Assembly: GCF_963966145.1 (NCBI RefSeq)
Contig: NC_091046.1
Span: forward strand, 26,226,001 to 26,290,000
DNA: 64,000 nt
DNA from: Tenebrio molitor
Lineage: Eukaryota > Arthropoda > Insecta > Coleoptera > Tenebrionidae
Direction: 5' to 3'
Program-made: the position numbers and the translations under genes
Shown: positions 22,048 to 33,590 of the stretch, in pieces
Position numbering within the stretch: the stretch's first letter is position 1
How the letters are laid out: each line of letters starts with the position of its first letter
The notes under the pieces: model-generated
Database searches by the model: none
What the model saw: the letters and a program-made list of their open reading frames with translations, nothing else
What the model was told of the DNA's origin: nothing

Positions 22048-23406
22048 TTAATGTTTCTTTACGTATTTTGTACGGGTGCTGGCATTCTTAAGCCATTCTT
22101 TAATTGTTGTTGAAATCTGGGTCTCGTTCCCGTCATAATTTGATTGAACAATCTCTGAAATTTTAATATTACTTATTAGATGATTAGTTAAATACTTAGT
22201 TCCGATAAATGACGTTTACAATTGAGTAACAAAAATAAAAAATGTTTTTTTTACATACCTACCATTAATAACTTTTAAAATTGCTGTGCTTTCGAAAGGA
22301 TATTTCCCATGTCCTTTCCAATTATAACACTGGGCGACCTCATTGGTGAGTAGAAATCTTAAAATTGAACGTGTTGCGTTTTGGGCACTTGTGCCTCCCA
22401 GAGTTGATAATTTGGCCTTCTGAAAGTATAAAGTAGGTAATCAAAAACAATGCTTCTGGGAAGTAACTTACCATGTAAGATTTTAATGTTTCGCTTATGT
22501 TTAACTTTTTGTCAAACTCCTTAAAATCTGCAACATCTTTAATTGGAAACAGAGGTAAATCTAAAGGCTTTTGGGGCAATGGCGTCACATTTAAATCTTG
22601 ACTTTTCAACAATCGGTTTAAAATTGCCGAATGGTTTTCGACATGGGCTTCAATCTTGCTAATAGTTTCCAAAACTATAGTTTCAAAATCTAAATAAAAT
22701 CTAGTCAAAATCTGACAAGAAAACTTGATGAAGAACGTATGTACCTTTAGACCGAACGCTGAAACCAGACGTTGGCGACTCCAGGTTTCTATCAAAGCCA
22801 GTATCAAACGATTGAGACAAAGGTTGATGTAAAGTTATTGTACTTGATGAAGAATCAAATAAATTTGGTTCTACACTTTCCGAAACCAGGTTTGCTACAT
22901 CTGCACTTTGTAGAATCGGTAAAATTTGTACGTTGGTGTGATTATTATTGTTTTCAGATAAATGTTCAACATCTTTTTCAATCATTTCGGAATCGTCATT
23001 ATCTTCGTCTTCAGGCTGATCTTTTCGTAAGAGGCTGGTAATACTAGTATTACCATCACTTTCCGAAATCGCAATTGCGTTATCTCTAATAAGTCTTTCT
23101 AGGAAGGAATCTGCTTCGTCGTAGTTGTCTAGAACAAAATTCAATTAAAATAAAGTTCCACTTTGAATTTGCTTTAACTCAAAAAGTAATACCTGTTTTA
23201 AAGTAAACCTTCAATACATCATAGCTAGGCCAATTCTTCTTGTGTTTAGTACCTCTTTTGACAAACTCTTCCAAATTATATTTGCCGGTTCTACTTGGCC
23301 AAAAGCATTTTTTATCGGTTTTTGCTAGCCAGTTAATTGGCACAGTTGCCAATTCTTGCTGACTTTCGTCGTTGCCAAAAAAAGCCACAACGGCATAACT
23401 CGACAT
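22048..23406 (-). CDS. CACTA accessory gene with DUF4806-like domain, 359 aa, five exons
   Basis: Exons 23406-23193, 23128-22745, 22689-22472, 22419-22263 and 22154-22048 join at GT-AG sites with a continuous 1,080-base frame ending TAA. The N-terminus (MSSYAVVAFFGNDESQQELA, with INWLAKTDKKCFWP) is the conserved start of many insect proteins of this type. The middle is an acidic Ser/Asn-rich linker. The C-terminal third matches the DUF4806 layout: LPLFPIKDVADFKEFDKKL, then KLSTLGGTSAQN, RFLLTNEVAQCYNWKG, and a basic end (KEWLKNASTRTKYVKKH). By analogy with TNPA it may bind the subterminal repeats, but this is inference. No disabling change is visible. Confidence 0.8.
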
Positions 23407-23571
23407 GATATATTAAGCAAAATTCTCGTATAAAAATATATAACGTGTACAACAAAAGTGTAAGCTTCACCAGTTCAGCTACAACAATTAGAATTCTTTT
23501 TAACAAACATATTTTGAAAACACCAGTGCACATACAAAACAAAACTTTTAAATTAGCGTAATTATATCGAA

Positions 23572-25599
23572 CTACATCTGACAATGAGCAAGAGGTATTA
23601 CTGCAAAACCATTTTTGTGTGGAAGCATTATACATTTCATCAAAATATCATTGACGTTAATGCATTGAAGAGTGCGTTTACCGATTTTTTCTACGTAATA
23701 AATATTTAATAAAGATGAAGGAATAGGTTTCTTGTATAAGTCGTATTGATGCACAAAATGCAAAATTTCTAAAACAAAATTATTATTGTAAAACTCAATT
23801 TTCTTTATCACACATACTTTTCCGTTTTTTAGTACAATGCAATTGTCAGGTCGACTATCTGAAAGTATGTAGTGTTCAAAAGCAAGTTTATGACAAGAAT
23901 ATGACACAATATTGTTCGAAGACTCCGACAAATCATGTAGATGTGAAAATACTTGTTTTGGAATTGGGTACGCTGTTGTCTGAGTCGCGGTATTTAGCGT
24001 TTGATAATTATTATTATTGATTTCTGTGATACGCCTGTGAATTTGTGCTAACAAATTATTTTTTGATTTTAATCTCATCTTAAGGGCACCCAAGTAGCTT
24101 TCGAATGGAAAACAACTAAAACTTTCTAAAGAACCAAATTTATTAACATCATATGGCAGATGTAAAAGATTGTGGACGTTGTAGACCACAAAGTCTTCAC
24201 CATAAACAGTTTTTGCGTCAACAACAAATTTTTCAAGACATTTTTCAGCGATATTTAAGTATTTAGAAATTAAAAACTGATTCGATAAAATGTAAATCGC
24301 ACAATTTAGTTGCAAGAAATGTTCATATTGGTCTTTATTTATTGACGAAAGCAAAACAACACCAGTATATAAAAGAAATAACCGAAACTCTGTTGCCTTC
24401 CATGAGCCAAATTCTTTTAATGAACGAGGCTTTCGTACAAATTCTGAAGATATATAAAATTTAATATTGACAATTTTTTCATTTATATCTTGTATCATTT
24501 GTTGGGATAACCTACTTTTCCTTGGCCCTTCTAATAAAAAAGTTAGTAATCTTTTTGTTACACCCAGGTACACTAAATGCATAGGATCTAGAGGGAATTG
24601 TGTAACCATGTTTATCTTTATGTCCAACAAAGGCGATTTGTGAGGTTTTATGTGATCACTACAGATATCTGAGTAAAAATCATCGTCTTTTCTTTTGATG
24701 TGGTAATGTGGTTCGTTAATGGAAAAATTAACGCGATTATTTGCGTACTTTCCAATAATCGTACACTTTTCACAGCCGTGTTTGCTTGTGTGACCTGCAA
24801 TGCATTTCAGATATGCACGTGCAGGTGCATCACATGTGAAAAACTTAATCCCAAGTTTATACATTTTATTTTTGTGAAATATTCCCTCTTTTTGTAATAC
24901 CTTAAATTCATCAAAAAAAATCCTTTAAATAATCTTCTAGTGTATTCGGTTTTCCATTGCCGGAAAATATTGCAATGGGAAAAGGTGATGAGTTTATAAA
25001 GCCAAAATTGGCCAAAATTCAGTTCTACTCTTTTTGAATAAAGGTATGCCGTCAATGTTTACTTTCAATAATATGAAGTCTAATTCCTTTCTAAATCCTT
25101 GCAACATTGCAGTTATAAGAGAATTTTGTAAACCAAAATATATCATTTCACCGTTGTTAATTTTTTTTGTAAATGTTTTTCTAGGAGTACTGAGAAGACT
25201 TCTGTAATTCAACGGCATAAATGGAAAATGTAAATGCAAAATTTTCAACAAATCGTTTAAATGGTTTGCAGCAATACGATTAGTTAATGCCCATTCTTTA
25301 ATTTGATCTTTCAAATTATTTGTGTCCTTTTTTTTAACAGATTCATTTTGAAAAAAAAAATCATCTAAACTGGTAGATGTGGCAATAATAATACCATTAT
25401 TTGTCGAGTCAGATAGCTCATTTGTTTTGTTAAAAAAATCACTACTTTTATTAATCAATAAGTTTGAATCATTTATCAACGAGTTTACTGCTAACGTTTG
25501 TGATTTCTGACTAATTCTTGTCTGAGACCTGTATTTTTTAAATTTTGCTTTAGAACGCCTTTGAATTTGGCGCAAACTTACAATTTTGTCTGCAGACAT
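23572..25599 (-). pseudogene. CACTA Tnp2-type transposase with two compensating frameshifts
   Basis: The catalytic protein of the element. The chosen start is ATG 25599-25597 (MSADKIVSLRQIQRRSK), with an Asn/Ser-rich N-terminus. KEWALTNRIAANHLNDLLKI and SLLSTPRKTF lead to NIDGIPLFKKS and FWPILA. Then comes a one-base loss near 25001-25003 (an expected FINSSPFPIAIFSGNGKP segment is read in another frame) and a one-base gain in an A8 run (T8 on the coding strand) at 24913-24920. The frame then resumes with CDAPARAYLKCIAGHTSKHG, FPLDPMHLVYLGVTKRL and YNVHNLLHLPYDV, ending at TAG 23574-23572. The two indels cancel, and homopolymer sequencing error is a real possibility. Confidence 0.75.
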
Positions 25600-25619
25600 A
25601 TTACTGTACCCACTATTTA

Positions 25620-27811
25620 TGAAATTACATATTATCAATAAAAACTTTGGTTGCAATTACTGGAAGAGATAGAAAGCAAGGTGCAAAAATTTTGCTTTTA
25701 TGCGATCGTTGGTAAAATATAAACCTAAAAAAAAAGAAGAATTAACAGTTTAAGTTATAATTGTTAATTATTGTAAATGCTATCAATCAAAAAGTTAGTT
25801 ATTACCGCAAAAAGTTACTTTTTGAAGTCAGTTATGTATTAAGACATTTTTCTGACGTCTAAAGATACACGTTTTCAAGTCAGTTGCGGAACACGTCATT
25901 TTCCAAGATACGATTTAAACGCATAATCGACGTTGCTACCGGTCACCACGAGCCTGTTTCAATTATTTACACAAATACCTATGTAAAATTCTAAAATATA
26001 GCATTATACGCTTCTAGCTATATCAAAATGTATTAATACATGGCTCACTGCTGTATGAACAAAAGTCGCAATAGAATATCATAACATCGAGAGAAACAAT
26101 AGATTACAACACACTAACACGTGGTTATAACTGACAAATTCTACTTACTTTATTTGGCAGATTGGTATTATGTTTCTATCATATAACAATTGTTTGTTGC
26201 CACAGTCGAAAATCGAAATTGTAACCTCGCACTCCGAGTCCAGACAAAACCAGCCAAAACTAGCAGAAACAGCCCAGCATCAGCACCTTACCAGGAATAG
26301 CTGTTGAGTTCAAATGCAAAATTAATATCGATCAGTTATAGACAAATTATTAGATAGGTACCGAACTTACCTGATTTTAAAATAACAATTTATAACTATG
26401 GTAATTCAGATCACTTTGATAACCAATGCAAGAAATAAAGAACGATGCAACGACGCGATGGAAAACGGTTATGGAATAAAACAATTTGCTGATTTCGCTG
26501 ATTTGACGCGCATGGCTTAAACAATTCCTAGTATACATGACGTTTTAAACACGTTTATAAAAAACGGGTGTGAAACAAAATTTAAAACTGCTGTCTATTA
26601 ATGAAAACGTTTTAATAGAAAAAGTAGTAGTATAATGTATGTTTTTAATATATGTATTGTAAAATTTTAACATAGATCAGAATACCATTGCAAGTTCGGT
26701 GGGGCGATACTGCGGCAAGTAGATTTAAGATAATCTCAATTACATTCAGTTTTTATAGAAAAAATATCATTACTTGATAATAATCTCCGTAATGATTAAT
26801 AAGTCCCGCCTGAGTGGTAAATTATTAAAAAGATTATAAACTATAAGTAGGTACTGCATTGTGTAAGCTTTTCTGCTTTATAGCAAAAGAAAGTACGGCC
26901 CAATAAAACCATCAAAAAACTGACCTACAGATTTTTACGTACCTATCGTAAACGGTCATTTTGTACTCACATCATTCAAAGTGACATTTCACGCACACAA
27001 CTGACCGATAAAGAACTCCGAAAAGTGTTCATGCGAGAAATCTTGTTTCCCGCGTTTGATTTGTAAATAACTATTAGTTATTACACTACACGTAATACTC
27101 GACTAGAAAACGAAGACGTCAAAAATACGACATATTATGACGTTCAATCGACGTCATTAAACAAACATATTCTAAATGACAAATATTATGATGTCAAATC
27201 AACGACATTTACTAGACGTATTGTACCTATTAAGCCGTCATTAAATAAACGTATTATTAATTAATAATTTAAGCGAATTTATTAAAAAAACAATAACCGA
27301 AGATAATAATTCTGTTGCCTGTGGAAATACCTAAATAACATAATAATAACAATAAAAATGATAAAAATAAACATCTAACAGCTAACGTGTAGAACCTGTA
27401 TGTCATCTTACAAGTAGGTGGAAATCGAGGTAAAAGTTATACGTCAAAAATAGTACAAGATGTGACGTTAAATAAATGTCTTCAACTTTAGCAATTGCTA
27501 ATTAACGATTCACTCAGAAGAGAATGCTAAGAAACACAAAGCTACTATCACAATTTTTGATATATCGAGATGACTAAGTTAATTATTACTTTTTAAAAAT
27601 ATATCTTATCCATCAAAATAAAGTCAAAAAGTTGACGTGTGAAGTGTGGCGTTTTATAAGACCTCTCACGCTTTTAAGTGACTGAAAAACAACGTTTGTT
27701 ATCCCAGTCAATTTAAACGTGTCATCTAAGACTTGTTAAAACACGACATTTTCTTGACGCGATGCGTCTTTTAGACTAAAATGTCGTCATAAATACGTAA
27801 ATAAACGTATG
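25620..27811. repeat. CACTA 5' region and right subterminal repeats
   Basis: About 2.2 kb with no open gene. ACGTC/GACGT words recur, especially 25850-25930 and 27100-27810 (for example GACGTCAAAAATACG, ACGTATTGTACC, ACGTCAAAAATAG). It holds the transposase promoter side of the element. Confidence 0.6.
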
Positions 27812-27945
27812 TTGTGCTCACTGGGTAGTTTAAAAAATCTTCCAACATTGTCCCAAAAATGGTTTGAATGTTTTTATCGGAACAAAAGTTAACAGGGGGT
27901 TGAAAAATTAGCATGTAAAACCCTATGGCCAGTCTTAAAAAAAAC

Positions 27946-28326
27946 TCACTGTATGTTTTTAATTTGTTGTAGCCAATTTAGGGCGTCTTCGGTAAGTAGA
28001 TGGAGTTTGGAGAAACCTTGCTGGAATTTAGTAAGGGGACATTTTTCCACAATGTGTTGGATGGTTTCTTTTTCTGCACCGCATTCACAAGAAGGGTTTT
28101 CACGAATGTTCCACTGAAACAGCATATTATTGCATTTGCCAAGGCCGGTTAATTTACACCAGATTTTCCTGGGTAGGTCAAATCCCGGAATTTGTTTTGT
28201 AGGATCCTCAATTAGATTTTTATTGAAAATATCTACGTCTTGCCAGGCTGCTTTCCAATAGTCAGATTTCGAAAATGGTTCCATGAGAAATTCTTCTTTC
28301 CAAAGTGGTTTTTTTTTAGTCTTCAA
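27946..28326 (-). pseudogene. Non-LTR reverse transcriptase C-terminal fragment
   Basis: A 126-codon open frame ending in a zinc-knuckle-like block: PGFDLPRKIWCKLTGLGKCN, then CECGAEKETIQHIVEKCPL. This layout marks the C-terminus of several non-LTR retrotransposon polymerases downstream of the thumb. The reverse transcriptase core is absent, as in a short 3' copy. Confidence 0.55.
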
Positions 28327-28329
28327 TAA

Positions 28330-29094
28330 AAACTTATGAGTGCCTCAATCTTTCCTCTCGATGCAATTTCTCTCATGGTGAGCAAGTATTCTTGAACGGA
28401 CTCTTCTTTCTTCATCTTACGTTCACTAAGTAAACGCAATTCCGCACTGATAACCTTCTTTTTGCGACTGTTTCCATTTGGCCATCGTAATCAATTTGTT
28501 ATTATTATTGAACAAACAGCTGTTAAATCTGCAAGTGTCAAGGTTTGTTGTACTGTTACGTTATTATTTTCTCTTTTAAAAAAACTTACTTACTCCAACG
28601 ACCACAAGAGAAAACTTAAATCTCCCAACTTCCCTGGGGGAAATTTAAATAACGATTTCGGAGACTGACTGGTTCCGGGTCCGGCACAAAATCACACTTA
28701 CGTCTCGAGAGCGAGACTGTCGAAAGTAGAAAAGAGGTTTCACAAACACGATGTTATACCAGGTGTTGGACAGAAACACAGATGTAAATATAATGGTGTT
28801 TAATTATCGTTTCCTAGCCTTACATACGACACTTAATTATTAAACTCCAACTTAGATGCCGCTGCGGGCGAAACACAGTTGTCTATGTAAAGTGAATCTA
28901 GGATACAAACCAAGAGATATTCTCGAAAATGTACAAATTAAAGTTTTCACCTTGAAACTATTATTTAAACTGTCAATATTACCAAATGAAAGCGAGTAAG
29001 GTGGCGAACTGAAGGTTCACAAAATAACACGCTGAAGGCGCTTAAACTCTAGTTAAATTTACAAACAGTGCCGGTACTACCAGGCTAAATTTCT
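28330..29094. other. Unannotated, possible retroelement internal sequence
   Basis: No motif recognised. TGTTATACCAGGTGTTGG near 28752 could be a TG start for the LTR-like block to its right, but I cannot confirm matching flanks. Confidence 0.3.
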
Positions 29095-29867
29095 AATTAC
29101 AAGTGACGAATCAATGATAAATTAACGAAAACTTCCCTTACACCGGGCCTGGGGCTTGAAATCTAATGAAGAGTCCTGGGAAGAGCGGAGCTGGAGGAAG
29201 GTCCTCCGAGTCCTTCTTCCGCCGCTGGTCTATTACGCCGTCCGTATCCTCGGAAAGTCTTCGGGGTCCTTCCTCCCCTCGACACTCCCTAAGGATAAGC
29301 GTGAATCAGTTAGGTTTAGCCCCGGTGCAAAAAGGTATAAAATGGTAATGAATTGATAACAATTAATAAAAAAAAACTTCCGAGAGCCAGCGAGCGCGTC
29401 GTCTCTGGCGAGGTCACTCCAGGTCTGATAACTGAATCAACGTAAAAGAAGTGTGCCAAGATGGCGGACAGTAAAAGAAAGACGCTGAAGGACCTTGCCA
29501 GATATGAGTTGCTCCTGGACTCGGGTTCCTCGGCCAGGGACAGTCCGGTGTGAGGTCCTGCTCTCCGGAGGGGTCCTGGGGGATGACGTCGGCCCAACAG
29601 GGTGGTGAAATTATCCGCTGAAGCGTAGGGTCGTTGACCCTCGTGAAGGAAGCCTTTATCCGCCGCGACGTTTCGGTTGGAATTCTTCTAGGACGATTTC
29701 CCAGCCGAATCGGTCTTCCTCCACGGGTTCGCCAGCACCTGTTGCACACTAAAACACCCCCTAATCTCCCCCTTTGAACACCACACTCACACACGGAACG
29801 GTCGTAACCTCTGACCTGAACTAGTCGAGAACCTGTCGAGAACCTCTATCATGGCGTCGGTTCTACC

Positions 29868-29877
29868 TTTATATATT
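29868..29877 (-). promoter_or_regulatory. TATA box of LTR-like block
   Basis: Minus-strand AATATATAAAGG, about 60 bases downstream of the heat-shock element. Orientation and spacing suit transcription leftwards. Confidence 0.5.
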
Positions 29878-29935
29878 TTCCCCTCCTCTCGCCGAGTTGA
29901 CGCGGCCGGTACCGGAAGTCGGGGTCCGAGAGCCC

Positions 29936-29960
29936 GTTCTGGAACGTTCCAGAACGTTCT
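29936..29960 (-). promoter_or_regulatory. Five-unit heat-shock element
   Basis: Five contiguous 5-bp units in perfect alternation: TTC 29937-29939, GAA 29942-29944, TTC 29947-29949, GAA 29952-29954, TTC 29957-29959. Heat-shock factor trimers bind three or more alternating nGAAn units, so this is a textbook high-affinity site by sequence. Confidence 0.75.
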
Positions 29961-29978
29961 CGCCGCGAAATTTAAATC

Positions 29979-30779
29979 GTAACAGTACCCACTGTATTTT
30001 CACCTCATACTCTTCTGAATCTGTTTGGAACGTGAAACCCTCGAAATTCCTCAAACGTTGTCTGTTGTATTTATCCCCTTCTTCTTGGAAAACAAACATG
30101 TGAAATGATTTAGGTAATTGCAATCTTCGGAAATTTCTTCAGATTGTCCAAAACCACCGGAATATCACATAACTTCATTTTCCACGTACAATATAAAATT
30201 TTAGCGGCGTAAACAGTTTTTAAGGTTAAACAACGATTTTAGGCGTAGCTTCTTAAAATTCACTGTGATTCAGTGCACTTCACTCACGCAAGTCCATCAC
30301 CGCACACCTGATGCTGTGGTTGAGGGAAATAAAAATGATCTTATCGTCTTTGTGCCGTATGATTTCCCTTTCATTAAAGTTAAAGAACGTCGTTAAATTG
30401 TTTTTCTCCAACCGTCTTAAAAGTGGTCACTTTTAATACCACTAAAGTTGATGTTTTCGTAACTGTAGAAAAAAGTTATGTGTTACTAAGGCAACACTTT
30501 TACCTTCTAGTATTAAATTAGTACTTTTAATACTAGACTTAACAATTATAAAATGAACTAACTAAAATTACAAGTTTTTAATACATATTAATATGAAAAG
30601 TACAGTTCGAACAACTTTGGAAAAAATTAATCAAACTCGATTCGTCAACAGCATGAAGATTTTCACTGGTATTGTTAATATCGGTATAGGTCATCGTGGT
30701 ACTTGGCTCTTGGATCATTTCTGGAGCAATCGGTTCTTTTGTACTGTTATTGGTACTAGGTTCAAGCTGACTTAACATC
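29979..30779. other. Unannotated
   Basis: No gene recognised. Short ACTTTTAATAC / GTATTAAA words alternate near 30420-30540 and may form weak hairpins. Confidence 0.35.
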
Positions 30780-31300
30780 TTCAATGTCATCAATTTTCAA
30801 ATGAACCAATTCGTCGCAGCGACAGGCACCCGCAACTCCTAATATTAAAACAAGCCATAATTATCATTTCTTAAGTTTAGAGACATACCTTAATCATTAA
30901 GTATTTATTGTCCGGAGCAAAATTCAAGAATCGGTCGACCTGTTCTTTTGTTAGAACCCTTGATTTCTTCGGCGTATAAGCATCATTTTACCTTTTTAAA
31001 AATGCACGTAATTTTGACATTTTTTCTATATTTATTCCATTTTTTAGATTGAGTGTCGTCTTGACCATTAAATATTGAGACAAAGGGTGGACGCTTTCAT
31101 TGTGGTCGATAAATTGGCAAAATATGCTAATAAAACACTTTTCGAATAGGATTTGCCTTGTTTTTCATTGCACCATGTCAAAAAAGGTTGTAAGCGCACT
31201 CGTAAATTTCCCGTGACTTTCCTGATAATAGGTTTGAAACAACTACTTGTGCAGTTTCAGCCACGTCCGGTGGTGTACTGTGTACTGGATAATTCTTCAA
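30780..31300 (-). pseudogene. Crypton-like tyrosine recombinase remnant (2)
   Basis: Homologous block by block to the copy at 8515-9429. It reads AETAQVVVSNLLSGKSREIY, then LTWCNEKQGKSYSKSVLLAY, a basic linker and KKSRVLTKEQVDRFLNFAPD. An apparent intron (GTATGTC ... ATATTAG, about 30888-30840) follows, then the catalytic Arg block GVAGACRCDELVHLKIDDIE. The C-terminal His/Tyr part is missing and frameshifts occur before the linker. An intron just before the Arg block is a useful marker of the family. Confidence 0.6.
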
Positions 31301-31399
31301 ACATTTTTGTACAGGGTAAATTTTTACTTGCTTACAACAATTTGACGTTGATTTGAAAAAAAAAAAAACAACCAAACACGTAAACAAAACAAAAGCCAA

Positions 31400-32290
31400 A
31401 ATTGTCTCTTTGGTTACACGAATATTTCAATAAAACGCTGGGTTTATTTAAATGTGCCTATGAGTTTCGCACTTCTCATGATACGGGTCCTTGACTTGGT
31501 TGGAGAAAAAATAGTATGTGTTATTCGGATTAAAAGTGACTTTTTTTGACTTGCAATTATTTCAGTGGCTCGGCCACGCTTCGCTTCGCCTCGTTATGCA
31601 AACAAATTGCTCGTCAAAAAAAATACCACTCTTAATCCTTATAAGTTGTAATAACATAATATACTATTTGTCTCTGTCTAACATAGTGCTTGGCATATAA
31701 AATCTGTCTCAATTCTAAATTTCCACCAACATTGCATTCTACGTTGGAAATACAACCGGCAACACTGTTTGGTGAAAAATACGTCAGATTGTATTTGTTA
31801 GGTTATCTGTCAATTTCCGTTTTTACAACTCAAAATTTTAGAATAAAGGAAAAGAACGAAAACCTTTTTTAGAATGCAGCAAGTAAGTAGGTAGAAAATC
31901 GAATTCTAACAGCAAAATAAACTTATAAACTAATTTCGAATCATGTTTTTGAAATAATTATATCGCCAACTTTGGTTATTAAGAATCCCCAATTTAGAAA
32001 TATTTTTATTTTGCCAACATAATTCAACAGGTGGTGGAAATTTAGAATTGAGACAAACTATACTTTCAGTTTGTCTAATCAATTATTTAGCTCATGAAAG
32101 GCTTAACGAATGGGAAATCATACGGCCCATTGACTTTAATATGTATAATTAGTTTAAGCAAATACAAGTGGTCGGTTACATTTTAGGGCATTTTTCTTCT
32201 TATCGCCGCGCGAATGCTTGCACAGCCGTCCTTTGCGCATCGAGAAACACAGTCTAGAAAATTCTAAAGTCAGGGAACCGGACTCGGCGC
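31400..32290. other. Unannotated
   Basis: AT-rich. GCTTCGCTTCGCCTCG near 31582 and an inverted pair around 31690-31730 / 32030-32075 (TCTGTCTCAATTCTAAATTT against AAATTTAGAATTGAGACAAA) suggest a small element of about 350-390 bp, but I could not define flanks. Confidence 0.35.
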
Positions 32291-33590
32291 CAAATTCAAA
32301 TTTTTAAATTTTTGCGTACAAAAGCTATTTTAAAAAACTTTATACTTGGAATTGGGTTAATGAATCTTACCATTGAAAATAGATTCTCTAACGCATCTTG
32401 CGTAAATCGGCCTGAATAGACAATATTAAATTTTTTAGTTTCCAAATAAAATTTTGCTAATTCTATAACATCGGTGGATACCAAAAGTACTCCTGTTTGA
32501 ACTGGACTCCTAGAGAGCCAATCTTAAAAAGTAGCGTTTGTATAATTTCGATCGGTTTCTTTCCCAAGCGCCAAAGTTGTCCTACGACTAGTTGCTAATT
32601 CAAACCATGTATGCATTGTTTCGCAAAACCATGCTGTCGTAATGGCTTCTTTGTGGAGTAGATTTCGTTCCACACAGTATCTCAGAGCAGCTGCTGTATC
32701 ATTATTCAAGAGTCTTACCGCTAGACCAACTTTTATTTTATCAAAATGTGGGGGCTTAACGCAAGACTCTGTCAATGATGGAGCAAGCTTTAAATCTCCG
32801 TAATCGATGTGTAACGAATATTGAATGTGACTTACGTCGACCACGTTTGTTGGTAGGCAATATTTTTGGACAAATGATTCGCGGATAATGAAATGATTTG
32901 TTGACCATCTGTTAAATAACCGAAATTTTTGAAATTATGTGGGGGATTGTGGTGAAAATATAACTTCCTGGAAGGGTAAACTGGGTGCGGCGATGAATTT
33001 TTTATAGCCTCATGTCTTCCAGGGTGGATGTAATAAAGCCTCCAGATGAGTTGATTTTGACCACCCATGTCGTTTATTATAGCATCGACATGTAGGCCCA
33101 TCTGCTCTGCGTTTGAAATAGGGCTATCAATATAGGCTTTGACACTATTCGCATCGAAATATTTGCCCGTAAAGTGGTAGTCAACAACTTCCTTCCAGCT
33201 AGACGTTACACCAGCTGGCATATACACTAATCCCTGTGTGGCAATATCTTCGTACTGCGTTGTCGAGGAAGGGAGCGTTGGTTTTCTTAGAATCAAGTTG
33301 GTGCTGGGGTTGAAGTCTAATTTAGGCGTTATAGCCATTTCGTCAAGTAAAATAGCACAATGTTTTCTCTTCTTCAGCCATCAGCACAACTTTTGGTTCC
33401 ATAGCTGCTAATACCTCATTAAGCAACCCGGGGCAGAATTTCTATCTATCCTTCTCTGAAGAGAAGGTAGAGGTTGACCAGTTTCTCTGATTACGTCAAA
33501 TCCAATTGTACGACATATTAACCGCAATTTGTAGGCTTTCATCATTGTGTCATCGGACCATTTGACACCCCTCATAGTTTGCCTACTTAA

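Larger units (their letters stand above)
21344..27825. mobile_element. Complete CACTA/EnSpm element, 6,482 bp
   Basis: The left end CCCAGTGAGCACAA (21344-21357) and right end TTGTGCTCACTGGG (27812-27825) are exact inverses, flanked by TA at 21342-21343 and 27826-27827. A short terminal CAC/CAGTG-type repeat and 2-3 bp target duplication are typical of CACTA/EnSpm. Both subterminal regions are dense in ACGTC/GACGT words. Two genes lie head to tail on the minus strand: a Tnp2-like transposase (25599-23572) and a DUF4806-type gene (23406-22048), 165 bases apart. The element sits inside a hAT pseudogene whose frame is restored on excision. Confidence 0.9.
29095..29978 (-). mobile_element. LTR-like promoter block with heat-shock element
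   Basis: On the minus strand the sequence starts TGTTACGATTTAAATTTCG at 29978. A heat-shock element (29960-29936), a TATATAAA box (about 29877-29870) and a GC-rich stretch with open frames of no known motif follow. TG at the start, a compact promoter and a GC-rich 5' region suit an LTR, most likely a solo or truncated one because no gag-pol follows. The other boundary (CA end) and a target duplication were not found, so the extent is approximate. Confidence 0.4.
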
